A stretch of 64,000 bases of DNA. It comes from Kaistia hirudinis. Lineage in GTDB: Bacteria > Pseudomonadota > Alphaproteobacteria > Rhizobiales > Kaistiaceae. The number at the start of each line of letters is the position of its first letter. Position 1 is the stretch's first letter. The notes beneath the pieces are model-generated. The model saw nothing but the letters and a program-made list of their open reading frames with translations, made no database searches and was not told where the DNA came from. Where the stretch lies: assembly GCF_014196455.1 (NCBI RefSeq), contig NZ_JACIDS010000003.1:124001-188000 (forward strand). Reading direction: 5' to 3'. Of this stretch, positions 8,396 to 17,520 are shown one piece after another. The translations under genes were made by a program, and so were the position numbers.

Positions 8396-9316
8396 TCAGC
8401 GCATGACGGTCTCCGCTTCGATCGCGCGCACGCTCGCCATGAAGGCCAGCATCGCGGGCGAGGCGGAACGGCCGCGCCGGGTGATGAAGCCGTAATTGAG
8501 GCGCAGCCACGGCAGAAGTGTCGGCAGCAGCGCGCATCGGCCTGCGGCGATATCGGCCTCGACGAGAAAAGGCGGAGCGACGCCGAGCGCTGCCTTGTCG
8601 GCGAGCACGATATCGCGGGCGGCGGAGAAGGTCTCCACCAGGATCCGCGGCAGGAAGCGGTCGCTGTTCCTGTCGTAGCTGCCGAAGGCGCCCTCCGTCT
8701 TCGGCAGGGCACCGCTCATGCGGCCCGGCGCCGAAGGCCCCACCCAGGGATACAGGATGAGATGGTCGATGGTCGGCATCCCGCCGGCCAGCGGATGATC
8801 CGGCGCGCAGAAGAACTGCATCGGCGTGGCGGCAATCGGCTCCACCGCGAGATCGCCATGGCGTTCCGCCTCGGACACTTCCGCCAGCGCGATGTCTGCC
8901 TCGCCGGACAGCACCGCCTCTGCCGCGGCTGTCCAGTTGACGATGTGCAGCCGCACCGAGAGGCCCGGATGGCGCGCGGCGAGACGGCCAATGGCGCGGT
9001 GACCGGAGATCTGCGAGGGATAGGGTCCCGCGACGACGCGCAGCTCGCCGATCTCGAGCCCCTTGGCGAGCGTGATTTCGCGGATCATGTCGGTGAAGCC
9101 GCCGATGATCGCGCCGCCGCGCTCCAGCACGATGCGGCCGAAAACCGTCGGGGTCACGCCCTCGCGGTCGAACAGCGTGACGCCCAGATTTTCTTCCAGA
9201 TGCTTCAGGCTGCGGGTGAGCGCCGGCTGCGATACGCCGAGCGCGCTGGCGGCACGGCCGAAATGCCGATGCTCGGCGAGCGCCGATAACATTTCAAGAT
9301 GACGAACGGAATGCAC
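8396..9316 (-). CDS. LysR-family transcriptional regulator
   Basis: 306 residues with a GTG start (9316). The N-terminal winged HTH is in residues 1-60 (FGRAASALGVSQPALTRSLK), followed by a LysR substrate-binding domain from about 90 to the end. It is divergent from the arylsulfatase gene across a 116-base gap, the standard layout for a LysR activator controlling its neighbour. The inducer is unknown; a sulfate ester or sulfur-starvation signal would fit (inference). Confidence 0.9.
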   Translation of the reverse strand: MHSVRHLEMLSALAEHRHFGRAASALGVSQPALTRSLKHLEENLGVTLFDREGVTPTVFGRIVLERGGAIIGGFTDMIREITLAKGLEIGELRVVAGPYPSQISGHRAIGRLAARHPGLSVRLHIVNWTAAAEAVLSGEADIALAEVSEAERHGDLAVEPIAATPMQFFCAPDHPLAGGMPTIDHLILYPWVGPSAPGRMSGALPKTEGAFGSYDRNSDRFLPRILVETFSAARDIVLADKAALGVAPPFLVEADIAAGRCALLPTLLPWLRLNYGFITRRGRSASPAMLAFMASVRAIEAETVMR

Positions 9317-9331
9317 GATAACAAGACTCTA

Positions 9332-9358
9332 TCAAACGATACCATTTCGGGTATTTGA
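9332..9358. promoter_or_regulatory. Imperfect dyad between lysR and sulfatase genes
   Basis: TCAAA-CG-ATACC and GGGTAT-TTGA face each other in the divergent intergenic region, with a two-base offset in the left arm. This is where a LysR dimer would be expected to bind, though the classic T-N11-A motif is not clear-cut. Confidence 0.35.
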
Positions 9359-9432
9359 CGGCTGAACTCCGATAGCAAATCATAATCGTAAGACCGGCCC
9401 TGACAAGCGCCGGGACCGAGAGGGAGGACGTT

Positions 9433-11001
9433 ATGGTGGGGTATTGGAGAGGGACGGCCGTCGCCGTCGCGCTCGGCGTGGCGGTGCTTGCCGGGGCGCC
9501 GGCGCACGCCGCGGAGCCGGTCAAGAAGCCGAACATCCTCGTCATCTGGGGCGACGATATCGGCGGCTTCAACATCAGCGCCTATAACAACGGCATGATG
9601 GGCTATCGTACGCCCAATATAGACCGCGTCGCGAAGGAAGGCGCGCTCTTCACCGATTGGTACGGCCAGCAGAGCTGCACCGCCGGCCGCGCCGCCTTCA
9701 TCACCGGCCAGTCGCCGATCCGCACCGGCCTGACCAAGGTCGGATTGCCCGGCACGCCGGAGGGCATGCGCGCCGAGGACCCGACCATCGCGACGCTCTT
9801 GAAGCCGCTCGGCTATGCCACCGGCCAGTTCGGCAAGAACCACCTCGGCGACCGCGACGAGATGCTGCCGACGGTGCATGGCTTCGACGAGTTCTTCGGC
9901 AATCTCTATCACCTCAATGCCGAGGAAGAGCCGGAGAACGTCGACTATCCCAAGGCCCCCGCCTTCAAGGCGAAGTTCGGCCCGCGCGGCGTGATCCATG
10001 CCTGGGCGCAGCCGGACGGGACGCAGAAGATCGAGGATACCGGTCCGCTGACGCGCGCGCGCATGGAGACGGTCGACGAGGAGGTCACCAAGGCGGCCAT
10101 CGGCTTCATGAAGAAATCGCATGAGGACGGCAAGCCGTTCTTCGTGTGGTGGAACTCGACCCGCATGCATGTCTTCACGCATCTGAAGCCGGGGTCGCAG
10201 GGCAAGACCGGGCTCGGCATCTACGCCGACGGCATGGTCGAGCACGACGCCATGGTCGGCGAGCTGCTGGACGAATTGAAGACGCTCGGCATCGAGGACG
10301 ACACGATCGTCATGTACTCGACCGACAATGGCGCCGAGACCTTCACCTGGCCCGATGGCGGCACGACCATGTTCCGCGGCGAGAAGAACACCAATTGGGA
10401 AGGCGGCTACCGCGTCCCGGCGCTGATCCGCTGGCCCGGCGTCGTGAAGCCCGGCACGGTGGTCAACGAGATCGGCGCGCATGAGGACATGCTGCCGACC
10501 CTGCTCGCGGCAGCCGGCGCGCCGGACGTGAAGGCGAAGCTGCTCAAGGGCGACACGATCGGCAAGCGGACCTACAAGGTCCATCTTGACGGCTATGATC
10601 TCGCCCCGGCGCTCAAGGGCGAGGGCACCTGGCCGCGCAAGGAGTTCATCTACTGGACCGATGACGGCTCCGTCGCGGCGCTGCGCTACGGCGATTGGAA
10701 GGCGACCTTCCTCGAGCAGGACGCCGTCGGCCTCCGCGTCTGGCAGGACCCGTTCAAGGAGCTTCGCGCCCCGCTGCTGACCAATCTGCGCATGGACCCC
10801 TTCGAGCGCGCCGAGGACGAGAACGCCATGGGCTATCAGCGCTGGTACATGGAGCACATGTTCATGATCGCGCCGGCGGCGGCCTATGTCGGCCAGTGGC
10901 TGCAATCCTTCAAGGAATTCCCGCCGCGCCAGAAGCCGGGCAGCTTCAGCCTCAACCGCGTGATGGAGACCGTCACGGCGGCGGGCGGCGGCGCGCAATA
11001 G
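9433..11001 (+). CDS. Periplasmic arylsulfatase (formylglycine-dependent)
   Basis: 522 residues with a Sec signal peptide (about 1-27, ending AHA) and a strong ribosome site (GGGAGGACG). The family signature reads SCTAGRAAF with C82 and R86, so C82 is the residue expected to become formylglycine. Metal ligands appear in WGDD (39-42) and in the later STDNGAE motif. It should release sulfate from organic sulfate esters in the periplasm. Maturation needs a formylglycine-generating or anSME-type enzyme, which is not in the window. Controlled most likely by the divergent LysR gene. Substrate cannot be predicted. Confidence 0.88.
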   Translation: MVGYWRGTAVAVALGVAVLAGAPAHAAEPVKKPNILVIWGDDIGGFNISAYNNGMMGYRTPNIDRVAKEGALFTDWYGQQSCTAGRAAFITGQSPIRTGLTKVGLPGTPEGMRAEDPTIATLLKPLGYATGQFGKNHLGDRDEMLPTVHGFDEFFGNLYHLNAEEEPENVDYPKAPAFKAKFGPRGVIHAWAQPDGTQKIEDTGPLTRARMETVDEEVTKAAIGFMKKSHEDGKPFFVWWNSTRMHVFTHLKPGSQGKTGLGIYADGMVEHDAMVGELLDELKTLGIEDDTIVMYSTDNGAETFTWPDGGTTMFRGEKNTNWEGGYRVPALIRWPGVVKPGTVVNEIGAHEDMLPTLLAAAGAPDVKAKLLKGDTIGKRTYKVHLDGYDLAPALKGEGTWPRKEFIYWTDDGSVAALRYGDWKATFLEQDAVGLRVWQDPFKELRAPLLTNLRMDPFERAEDENAMGYQRWYMEHMFMIAPAAAYVGQWLQSFKEFPPRQKPGSFSLNRVMETVTAAGGGAQ

Positions 11002-11125
11002 GCGTCGATCGCCCCGCCCGGCAGGTCGTCCCGGCCTCGCCGCGCGGCGCGAAACCAACCACCGGCGCCGGAAACACCCGGCCGCCGGTTGGCCCTTCGC
11101 AGGCTCCGTCAGGAGACTGTCGAAA

Positions 11126-11167
11126 CCGGACGACGTCCCCTATAGGCCCCCCGGGGCCGTCGTCCGG
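11126..11167. terminator. Hairpin between convergent genes, possible bidirectional terminator
   Basis: CCGGACGACG (11126-11135) and CGTCGTCCGG (11158-11167) form a perfect 10-bp stem, with a further CCCC/GGGG pairing inside. It sits between the sulfatase (plus strand) and the DUF2214 gene (minus strand). The U-tract is poor, so it may be a processing or repeat hairpin instead. Confidence 0.4.
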
Positions 11168-11217
11168 CCTTCTCCCGAGCGTCGTCCCGCGGGCCGCCAG
11201 ATCGAGGCCCGCCAGCC

Positions 11218-11664
11218 TCAATAACCGCGCGCCATGGCCGCGGCGAAGATCGGGATCAGAAGGAAGATCGTCGCCTCGATATGCATGACGAAGCGGGCGC
11301 GCCTGATCTCCGCCGCCGGCGGCACGAAATGGGGCTCGCGCTTCGCGCGCCGGCTCCAGGCGATGATCTTGAGCGTCGGATAGATCGACAGGAGGGCGAT
11401 CGCCACGAAGGCGGCGATCTTCGTCCAGAACGAATGGCTCGCGAAATAATACTCGTAGCCCTTGGCGCCGTAGAAGACGCGCGCAAAGCCGGCGACGAGC
11501 ACGAGGCCGGCGACGATCCCGAAGATCATGTCGAGCCGGGCGAGACGGGGCAGGCCCTCGCGCGTCAGCTCGCGCTTCATCCAGACGAGCTCGACCGCAA
11601 GGATCGCGAACAGGATGAAGACGAGCAGGTGATGCACGATGGCGAGCAGCAGGTCGGTCAGCAT
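11218..11664 (-). CDS. DUF2214 family integral membrane protein
   Basis: 148 residues with four predicted membrane helices: HHLLVFILFAILAVEL near the start, IFGIVAGLVLVAGFARVFYG, a third at AAFVAIALLSIYP, and a C-terminal one. The pattern matches the DUF2214 family of small alphaproteobacterial membrane proteins, whose function is unknown. The next gene on the same strand ends about 60 bases before this one begins, so both may be transcribed together. Confidence 0.75.
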   Translation of the reverse strand: MLTDLLLAIVHHLLVFILFAILAVELVWMKRELTREGLPRLARLDMIFGIVAGLVLVAGFARVFYGAKGYEYYFASHSFWTKIAAFVAIALLSIYPTLKIIAWSRRAKREPHFVPPAAEIRRARFVMHIEATIFLLIPIFAAAMARGY

Positions 11665-11724
11665 GGACGGGTCCGGTGATGCGCCCTCCCGGCCGTCCGG
11701 GAGGCGGATCGCGGCACTCTGCCC

Positions 11725-12411
11725 TCAGGGTGCCGCCACGTCCACCGGGCGCGAGCCGGTGAGGCGCTTGTTGAGATGCGTCATGAACGCCGTGGCGAAC
11801 AGCGGCGTCAGCAGGTTGACGATCGGGATCGCCAGAAACAGCGCGATCACGAAGCCGGCGAGGAGCACGGTGAGGCTGTTTTCCCGGCGCAGCGCCCGCG
11901 CGCCTTCGACGCCGCGAAAGCGCGCCGCCGCCGCCTCGAAGAACTCCCGCCCGAGCAGATAGCCATTGCCGATGAAGAAGGCGACGAGATTGACGCCGGG
12001 GACGAGCAGCAGCGCGAGGCAGACGATGTTGACCGCGATCACCGTCGCCGTGAAGCCGAGCGTGCCGAGGAGGCTGGCGCCGAAGGACAGCCCGCGGCCC
12101 GGCGGATCCTGCGGATAATGCTTGGCCTCGACGAGGGCGGAAATGTCATCGGAGAAAAGCCCGGCCATCAGCGCGGAGACCGGCGCCACCAGGAAGCCGA
12201 GGCCGACGATGAAGCCGAAGCCCGAGACGATCGCGACCGAGGTGGCGAGCCAGGGATAATCCGGCACGGTGACGAAATGCGTCACCAGCGCCTGCAGGCC
12301 GAGCCAGGCGAGCGCCAGCAGGGCCAGGGTCAGCCCGAGCGACTTCCACAGCACCGCGCGGAAGGGCGGCGTCAGGATTTCGCTGAGCGCGAGGGTGGCG
12401 GCCTGCAGCAT
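11725..12411 (-). CDS. CysZ-like / EI24-domain membrane protein
   Basis: 228 residues from the ATG at 12411. The reading frame stays open for 106 codons further upstream, but those are low-complexity, overlap the adenosine kinase gene on the other strand and are not credible. The protein is an EI24/CysZ family membrane protein with long hydrophobic segments (residues 20-45, 58-85, 125-165, 190-215). CysZ of enteric bacteria takes up sulfate; alphaproteobacterial homologues are often labelled sulfate transporter family without proof. The sulfatase gene nearby makes sulfate handling attractive but does not establish it. Confidence 0.7.
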   Translation of the reverse strand: MLQAATLALSEILTPPFRAVLWKSLGLTLALLALAWLGLQALVTHFVTVPDYPWLATSVAIVSGFGFIVGLGFLVAPVSALMAGLFSDDISALVEAKHYPQDPPGRGLSFGASLLGTLGFTATVIAVNIVCLALLLVPGVNLVAFFIGNGYLLGREFFEAAAARFRGVEGARALRRENSLTVLLAGFVIALFLAIPIVNLLTPLFATAFMTHLNKRLTGSRPVDVAAP

Positions 12412-12604
12412 GCATCGTCTCCTGCCGGGTCTCGTGCCGGCGCCCGGCCGCCGGCCTCGCGCAAATTGGGCATCGTGTCCCTTCCGCGCAAGGGTTGCCG
12501 GGGCTTCGCGGCTGTTGCGCGGCAAAGCACCGCCTGTATAGTCCGCGACCGACCCGTCAAGCCGCAGAGCCGGCCCGCCTCGACCCCATTTCCAGGATCC
12601 ATCC

Positions 12605-13609
12605 ATGACTGAAGCCCGCCTCGACGTTCTCGGCATCGGCAACGCGATCGTCGATATCCTGGCGCGTGCGGAAGACGATTTCATCGTCGAGCAGAAGCTG
12701 AACAAGGGTTCGATGCGGCTGGTCGACATGACGGAATCGAAGCGGCTCTACGAGGCGATGGGCCCGGCGATCGAGGCCTCGGGCGGCTCGGCCGGCAACA
12801 CCATCGCCGGCATCGCCTCGCTCGGCGGCGCCTGCGCCTATGTCGGCAAGGTCGCCGACGACGAGCTCGGCGCCGTCTATCGCCACGACATGCGCGCGAT
12901 CGGCGCCCGTTTCGACGTCGCGCCGCTCCCGGCCGGCACGCTGCCGACCGCGCGCTCGATGATCTTCATCACGCCGGACGGCGAGCGGACGATGAACACC
13001 TATCTCGGCGCCTGCCACGCGCTCGGGCCGGAGGACATCGACGAGGCGCTCGTCGCCGACACCAAGATCACCTATTTCGAAGGCTTCCTCTGGGATGCGC
13101 CGAGCGCGCGCGACGCCTTCTACAAGGCGGCGTCGATCGCCCACAAGGCCGGGCGCAAGGTGTCGCTGACGCTCTCGGACGCGTTCTGCGTCGATCGCTT
13201 CCGCGCCGATTTCGGCCGCCTGCTGCGCGACGGCACGATCGACCTGCTCTTCGCCAATGACGGCGAGCTCAAGTCGTTCTACGAGACCTCTTCCTTCGGC
13301 GCTGCGCTCGAGGCGCTGCGCTCCGAATGCCGCCTCGCCGCCGTCACGGTTGGCTCCGAAGGCTCCTTCGTGGTGACGCCGGACGGCATCGAGCAGGTGC
13401 CGGCGACCGAGGTCGAGCACGTCGTCGACACGACCGGCGCGGGCGACCTCTATGCCTCCGGCTTCCTCTACGGCCATGCCCGCGGCCTCGAGCTGACGCG
13501 CTGCGCCGCGCTCGGCTCGCTCGTCGCCGCCGAAGTCATCACCCATGTCGGCCCCCGCCCAGCCGTCTCGTTGCTCGATCTCGCGCGCCAGAACGGCTAT
13601 CCACTCTGA
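12605..13609 (+). CDS. Adenosine kinase / PfkB-family kinase
   Basis: 334 residues. The PfkB signatures are present: the N-terminal GGSAGNT (60-66) substrate motif and the C-terminal DTTGAGDLYASG (275-286) with catalytic D281 and the anion hole. Length and the opening motif LGIGNAIVDILA match alphaproteobacterial adenosine kinases, which salvage adenosine to AMP. It is divergent from the CysZ-like gene and is followed by the tRNA-Leu gene 64 bases later. A sugar kinase of the same family is the main alternative. Confidence 0.85.
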   Translation: MTEARLDVLGIGNAIVDILARAEDDFIVEQKLNKGSMRLVDMTESKRLYEAMGPAIEASGGSAGNTIAGIASLGGACAYVGKVADDELGAVYRHDMRAIGARFDVAPLPAGTLPTARSMIFITPDGERTMNTYLGACHALGPEDIDEALVADTKITYFEGFLWDAPSARDAFYKAASIAHKAGRKVSLTLSDAFCVDRFRADFGRLLRDGTIDLLFANDGELKSFYETSSFGAALEALRSECRLAAVTVGSEGSFVVTPDGIEQVPATEVEHVVDTTGAGDLYASGFLYGHARGLELTRCAALGSLVAAEVITHVGPRPAVSLLDLARQNGYPL

Positions 13610-13673
13610 AGGCGGGAAAGCGCAACAGCGGCGATTGACAAGCCGCCAAACGCCCCTTAAGCATCCGCCCCAA

Positions 13674-13758
13674 GCCCAGATGGCGGAATTGGTAGACGCG
13701 CACGGTTCAGGTCCGTGTGACGCAAGTCGTGGAGGTTCGAGTCCTCTTCTGGGCACCA
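13674..13758 (+). tRNA. tRNA-Leu (anticodon CAG)
   Basis: Full cloverleaf of 85 bases with encoded CCA. The acceptor stem is GCCCAGA/TCTGGGC, the D arm contains GGAATTGGTAGAC, the anticodon stem CACGG/CCGTG carries loop TTCAGGT giving anticodon CAG, the long class II variable arm suits leucine, and the T arm contains GGTTCGAGTCC. Its 3' end borders the restriction/helicase block, a common site for accessory DNA. Confidence 0.96.
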
Positions 13759-13843
13759 TCTCATTTACCTGAGATGGTCAGCACTTCCCGAAAATCGGCG
13801 GAAATGCTTCGAAATCGGACCCTGCGGGGTCCGATGTCGTTTT
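13755..13843 (+). terminator. Two stem-loops after tRNA-Leu, the second a likely terminator
   Basis: The first hairpin, ACCATCTCA (13755-13763) with TGAGATGGT (13770-13778), begins inside the tRNA 3' ACCA. The second, TCGGACCC (13815-13822) with GGGTCCGA (13827-13834), has a TGCG loop and is followed by a GTTTTG run, which suits an intrinsic terminator for the tRNA transcript. Confidence 0.55.
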
Positions 13844-13935
13844 GGGCTTCGCGTGTCGGGGATGGGGATCCATGGGCGCGGGTGGCGGCTGGACGGCGCG
13901 ATGCAAGTCGATCTAAGCTGTCGCGGGGGTAGGCC

Positions 13936-16900
13936 TTGACGATCGATACACCAGCGCTTGAAGAACTGATTGCCCGCGTCAAGGCGTCGGGCGGATCGGA
14001 GATCGCCAACACGCAGGTGTTCGTCGAGCGGCTCTGCAAGGCGCTCGGCCTCGAACCGCCCGAATTCAGCACCGCGCAGAACCATTTCAACGATTACGTC
14101 TTCGAGCGGCGGGTGCAGTTCAAGCATCCGGACGGCTCGACGACGACCGGCCGAATCGATCTCTACAAGCGCGGCTGCTTCGTGCTCGAATCGAAGCAGT
14201 CCAGCATCGCCCATCGCGTGAAGATCTCCGGCGATCAGCTGGCGCTGCTGCCCGAGGATGCGACCCAGATCAAGCACGGCACCGCGCGGCGCGGCACGCG
14301 CGGCTGGGACCGCGCCATGCTGGAGGCCCGCGGCCAAGCCGAGAATTACGCCCGCGCCTTGCCTGTCGAGCACGGCTATCCGCCCTTCCTCATCGTGCTC
14401 GATGTCGGCAACGTCATTGAGCTCTATGCGGACTTTTCGGGGCAGGGGAAGAACTACGCCCATTTCCCGGATCGCCAGTCCTATCGCATTTCGATGGACG
14501 ACCTTCGCGATCCTGCCATCCAGGCGCGGCTCCGCGCGATCTGGACCGATCCGCTCGGCCTCGATCCGGCCAAGCGCTCGGCCGAGGTGACGCGCGATAT
14601 CGCGGCGCGCCTCGCGCGGATCGCCAAGAACCTCGAAGGACGGCACGACCCGCGCGACGTCGCGGAATTTCTGATGCGTTGCCTGTTCACCATGTTCGCC
14701 GAGGATGTCGGGCTGCTGCCCAAGGCCGGCTTCGCGGAGCTGCTGAAGGAACTGCACGCCCGTCCCAGCACCTTCCCGCTGGCGCTCGAAAGCCTGTGGC
14801 GGACCATGGACGAGGGTGGGTACGAGCCGCGCATGATGCTGAGCCTGCGCCGGTTCAACGGCTCGCTGTTCAAGACGCGGCGGGCGCTGCCGCTCGCGGC
14901 GGAGGATATTCACGAGCTTTATGTCGCCGCACGGCAGGACTGGTCGGACGTCGAGCCGGCGATCTTCGGCACGCTGCTCGAACGCGCGCTCGATCCGCGC
15001 GAGCGTTCCAAGCTCGGCGCGCATTATACGCCGCGCGCCTATGTCGAGCGGCTGGTGGTGCCGACGATCATCGAGCCGCTCCGCGCCGACTGGACCGCGG
15101 TGCAGGCGCATGTCGTCGACCTCAGGCAGGAGGGGAAAAACGACGAGGCGCTCGCGGCGGCGAAGGATTTCCATCACCGGCTCTGCACGATCCGCGTGCT
15201 CGACCCGGCCTGTGGCACCGGCAATTTCCTCTATGTCGCGCTGGAGTTGATGAAGAAGCTCGAAGGCGAGGTGCTGGAGGAGATCGAGCAACTCGGCGAA
15301 CAGCAGGGCCGCCTCGCCATGGAGGGTGAGACGGTCAATCCCCGCCAGTTCTACGGCCTGGAGCTCAATCCGCGCGCCGTGCCGATCGCCGATCTGGTGC
15401 TGTGGATCGGCTATCTGAAATGGCAGCTCAGGACCATGGGCCTTGCCGCCATTTCAGAGCCGGTGCTGCACGCCTATGGCACGATCCGCCATCAGGACGC
15501 GATCCTCGCGTCGGAAAAGAAGAGCCTTGTCCTTGATGATAGAGGGCGACCGGTTACAGTCTGGGACGGCGTCACACACAAGATCCACCCAACTACCCGG
15601 AAATTGGTCCCCGACCAGACAGCCCAAATTGAAACCTACAGCTATCGAAACCCACGACCGGCGAAGTGGCCCGATGCGGAATTCATAGTTGGTAATCCGC
15701 CGTTTGTTGGCAACAAGTTGCTGCGACGGCGCCTTGGTTCTGGATACGTCGATGCCCTTTTCAAGGCCTATCCAAATCTTCCAAACTCGCTCGATCTGGT
15801 TACCTACTGGTGGGCAAGAGCCGCCGATCTTGTCAGCAGCGGCGAAGCGCGAGGATTTGGGTTCGTAACGACGAAGACCTTGACGCAGGTATCCATCGTC
15901 CCGTCATTGTGAATTTCTTGAATCAGAAAGACACAACACTCTCATTTGCTGTCCCAAATCATCCGTGGATCGATAGCGCCAATGCTGCGGCGGTGCGGGT
16001 TGCGTTCAGCGTTGGCACGCGATTCGGCGAACAGGGCCGGCTGGTTCAAGTGCTGACCGAACGGCGGACCAAGCGGGATGAGCCACCGGAGGTGCAACTA
16101 TCCGAGAAAATCGGATTGATCCATGCCGACTTCCGGATTGGCGTCGATGTAACGCAGGCAAAGTCACTGCAATCGAACTGTGATACTTCCTATCAAGGGT
16201 GTAAACTTGGTCATGATGACTTTCAAATTTCCCCTCCGTACGACTCTATTTTTCCAAATCGATATCGCGATGATTCAATCATAAGGCGATATATTGGCGG
16301 GGATCAGATAAAAGACGGAGCGAGTGCCGCACTGGTTGTCGATCTGTTTGGCCTAGGACATGATGAGGTCGCTACTCAATACCCCGATATTCATCAGTAT
16401 CTCTTAACTCACGTAAAACCTCATAAAGATGAGGTCCGCCGCGCTTCTTATCGTGATCGTTGGTGGATGTTTGAAGAACCGCGACCCGAAATGAGGTCGG
16501 CGCTTCTCGGAATCAAGCGATACTTTGTAACCGTTGAAGTATCCAAGCACAGGTATTTCGTCTCTCAACCGTGGCCCGATGTCCTGATAGATGGTTCAGT
16601 TATAGCGATTGCTATTGCTGATTGGCATGTGTTCTCCTGTCTGCATGCGAGATCGCATGGTCATTGGTCTATTCGACTAGGCGGCAGGATGGGCGCTGGA
16701 AATGACCCCCGATATCAGAACAGTGTCGTCTTCAACACTTTCCCCTTTCCAGCCTTCTCCGACCTCCCGCCCGCCTTGCTCGCCCGGCTCGACACCCTCG
16801 GCGAACGGCTCGATGCCTTCCGCAAGGCGCGGCTCGCGGAGCATGATTTTCTCACCATGACCGGCATGTACAATGTGCTGGAGCGGCTGCGCGAACTGGA

Positions 16901-17510
16901 GGATGGCGCCGATGTGCCGCCGCTCGACGAAAAGGAACGGGCGATCCATGAGGCCGGGCTCGTCTCGGTGCTGAAGGAGATCCACGACGACATCGACCGC
17001 GCGGTGTTCGAGGCCTATGGCTGGTCCGACCTCGCGCCGGCCCTGGTCGGCAAGCCCGGCGCGACGACGCCGAGCCCGCACAAGAAGCCGGAGCAGGAAG
17101 CGGCGGAGGAGGAGCTTCTGACCCGCCTCGTCGCGCTCAATCGCGAGCGCGCGGCCGAGGAGGCGCGCGGACTGGTGCGCTGGCTCAGGCCCGACTACCA
17201 GATCCCGAAGCTCGGTTCCAAGGTCGCCAGGCCCGAGGGCGAGCAGGTCGAGGCGGAGCTCGCGATCGTCGAGCGCGCGGGCGCGCCCAAATGGCCGTCC
17301 GACGCCTTCGAGCAGATCCGCATCGTGCGCGACGTGCTCGCCCGCGCCCCGGCGCCGGCGCTGCCCGACGCGATTGCTGCTGCCTTTGACGGCCGCACCA
17401 GTTCCAAGCGCAAGGCGCGGGTCGAGCAGGTGCTGGAAACGCTGGTCGCGACCGGCGCCGCCCGCACGGGACAATCGGACGGCGCGACACGCTATTTCGT
17501 GCCGAGATAG
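13936..17510 (+). pseudogene. MmeI-like type IIL/IIG restriction-methyltransferase, frameshifted
   Basis: One gene read in two frames: 13936-15912 (658 aa from a TTG) and a continuation ending at 17510. N-terminal nuclease: RID75 ... E85-S-K87, the D-X9-ExK spacing of MmeI. The methylase domain follows, with motif I DPACGTGNF (D423) and motif IV NPPF (N587), expected to make N6-methyladenine. The rest, in the other frame, is the target-recognition and C-terminal helical region. Reading resumes cleanly at RPVIVNFL and SFAVPNHPWID, so a single base appears to be missing near 15890-15896. As written, the product keeps nuclease and methylase motifs but loses DNA recognition. Bases from about 15520 to 16735 are much less GC-rich than the flanks. 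An assembly error is possible. Confidence 0.85.
15520..16735 (+). other. Low-GC insert-like segment within the restriction gene
   Basis: By direct count, 16201-16260 has 23 G/C of 60 and 16261-16320 has 26 of 60, against 41 of 60 at 17161-17220 in the same gene. The change spans methylase motif IV and the target-recognition region, while both ends of the gene keep host-like composition. This is the pattern of a specificity-region replacement by recombination. Confidence 0.65.
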
Positions 17511-17520
17511 GAACTTCGCG

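Noticed and set aside
9433-11001. Choline sulfatase linking the sulfatase to the choline-kinase-like gene
   Set aside because: The protein has a signal peptide and arylsulfatase-like features, and no betaine-pathway genes adjoin it, so the link was not supported.
12412-12729. 106-codon N-terminal extension of the CysZ-like gene
   Set aside because: Overlaps the adenosine kinase start region on the other strand, is low-complexity, and the membrane protein begins naturally at 12411.
15810-17510. Second half of the restriction gene as an independent gene starting at 15810
   Set aside because: The first 30 residues of that frame are not family-like and overlap the true coding frame; homology resumes only around 15895, so it is a continuation after a frameshift.
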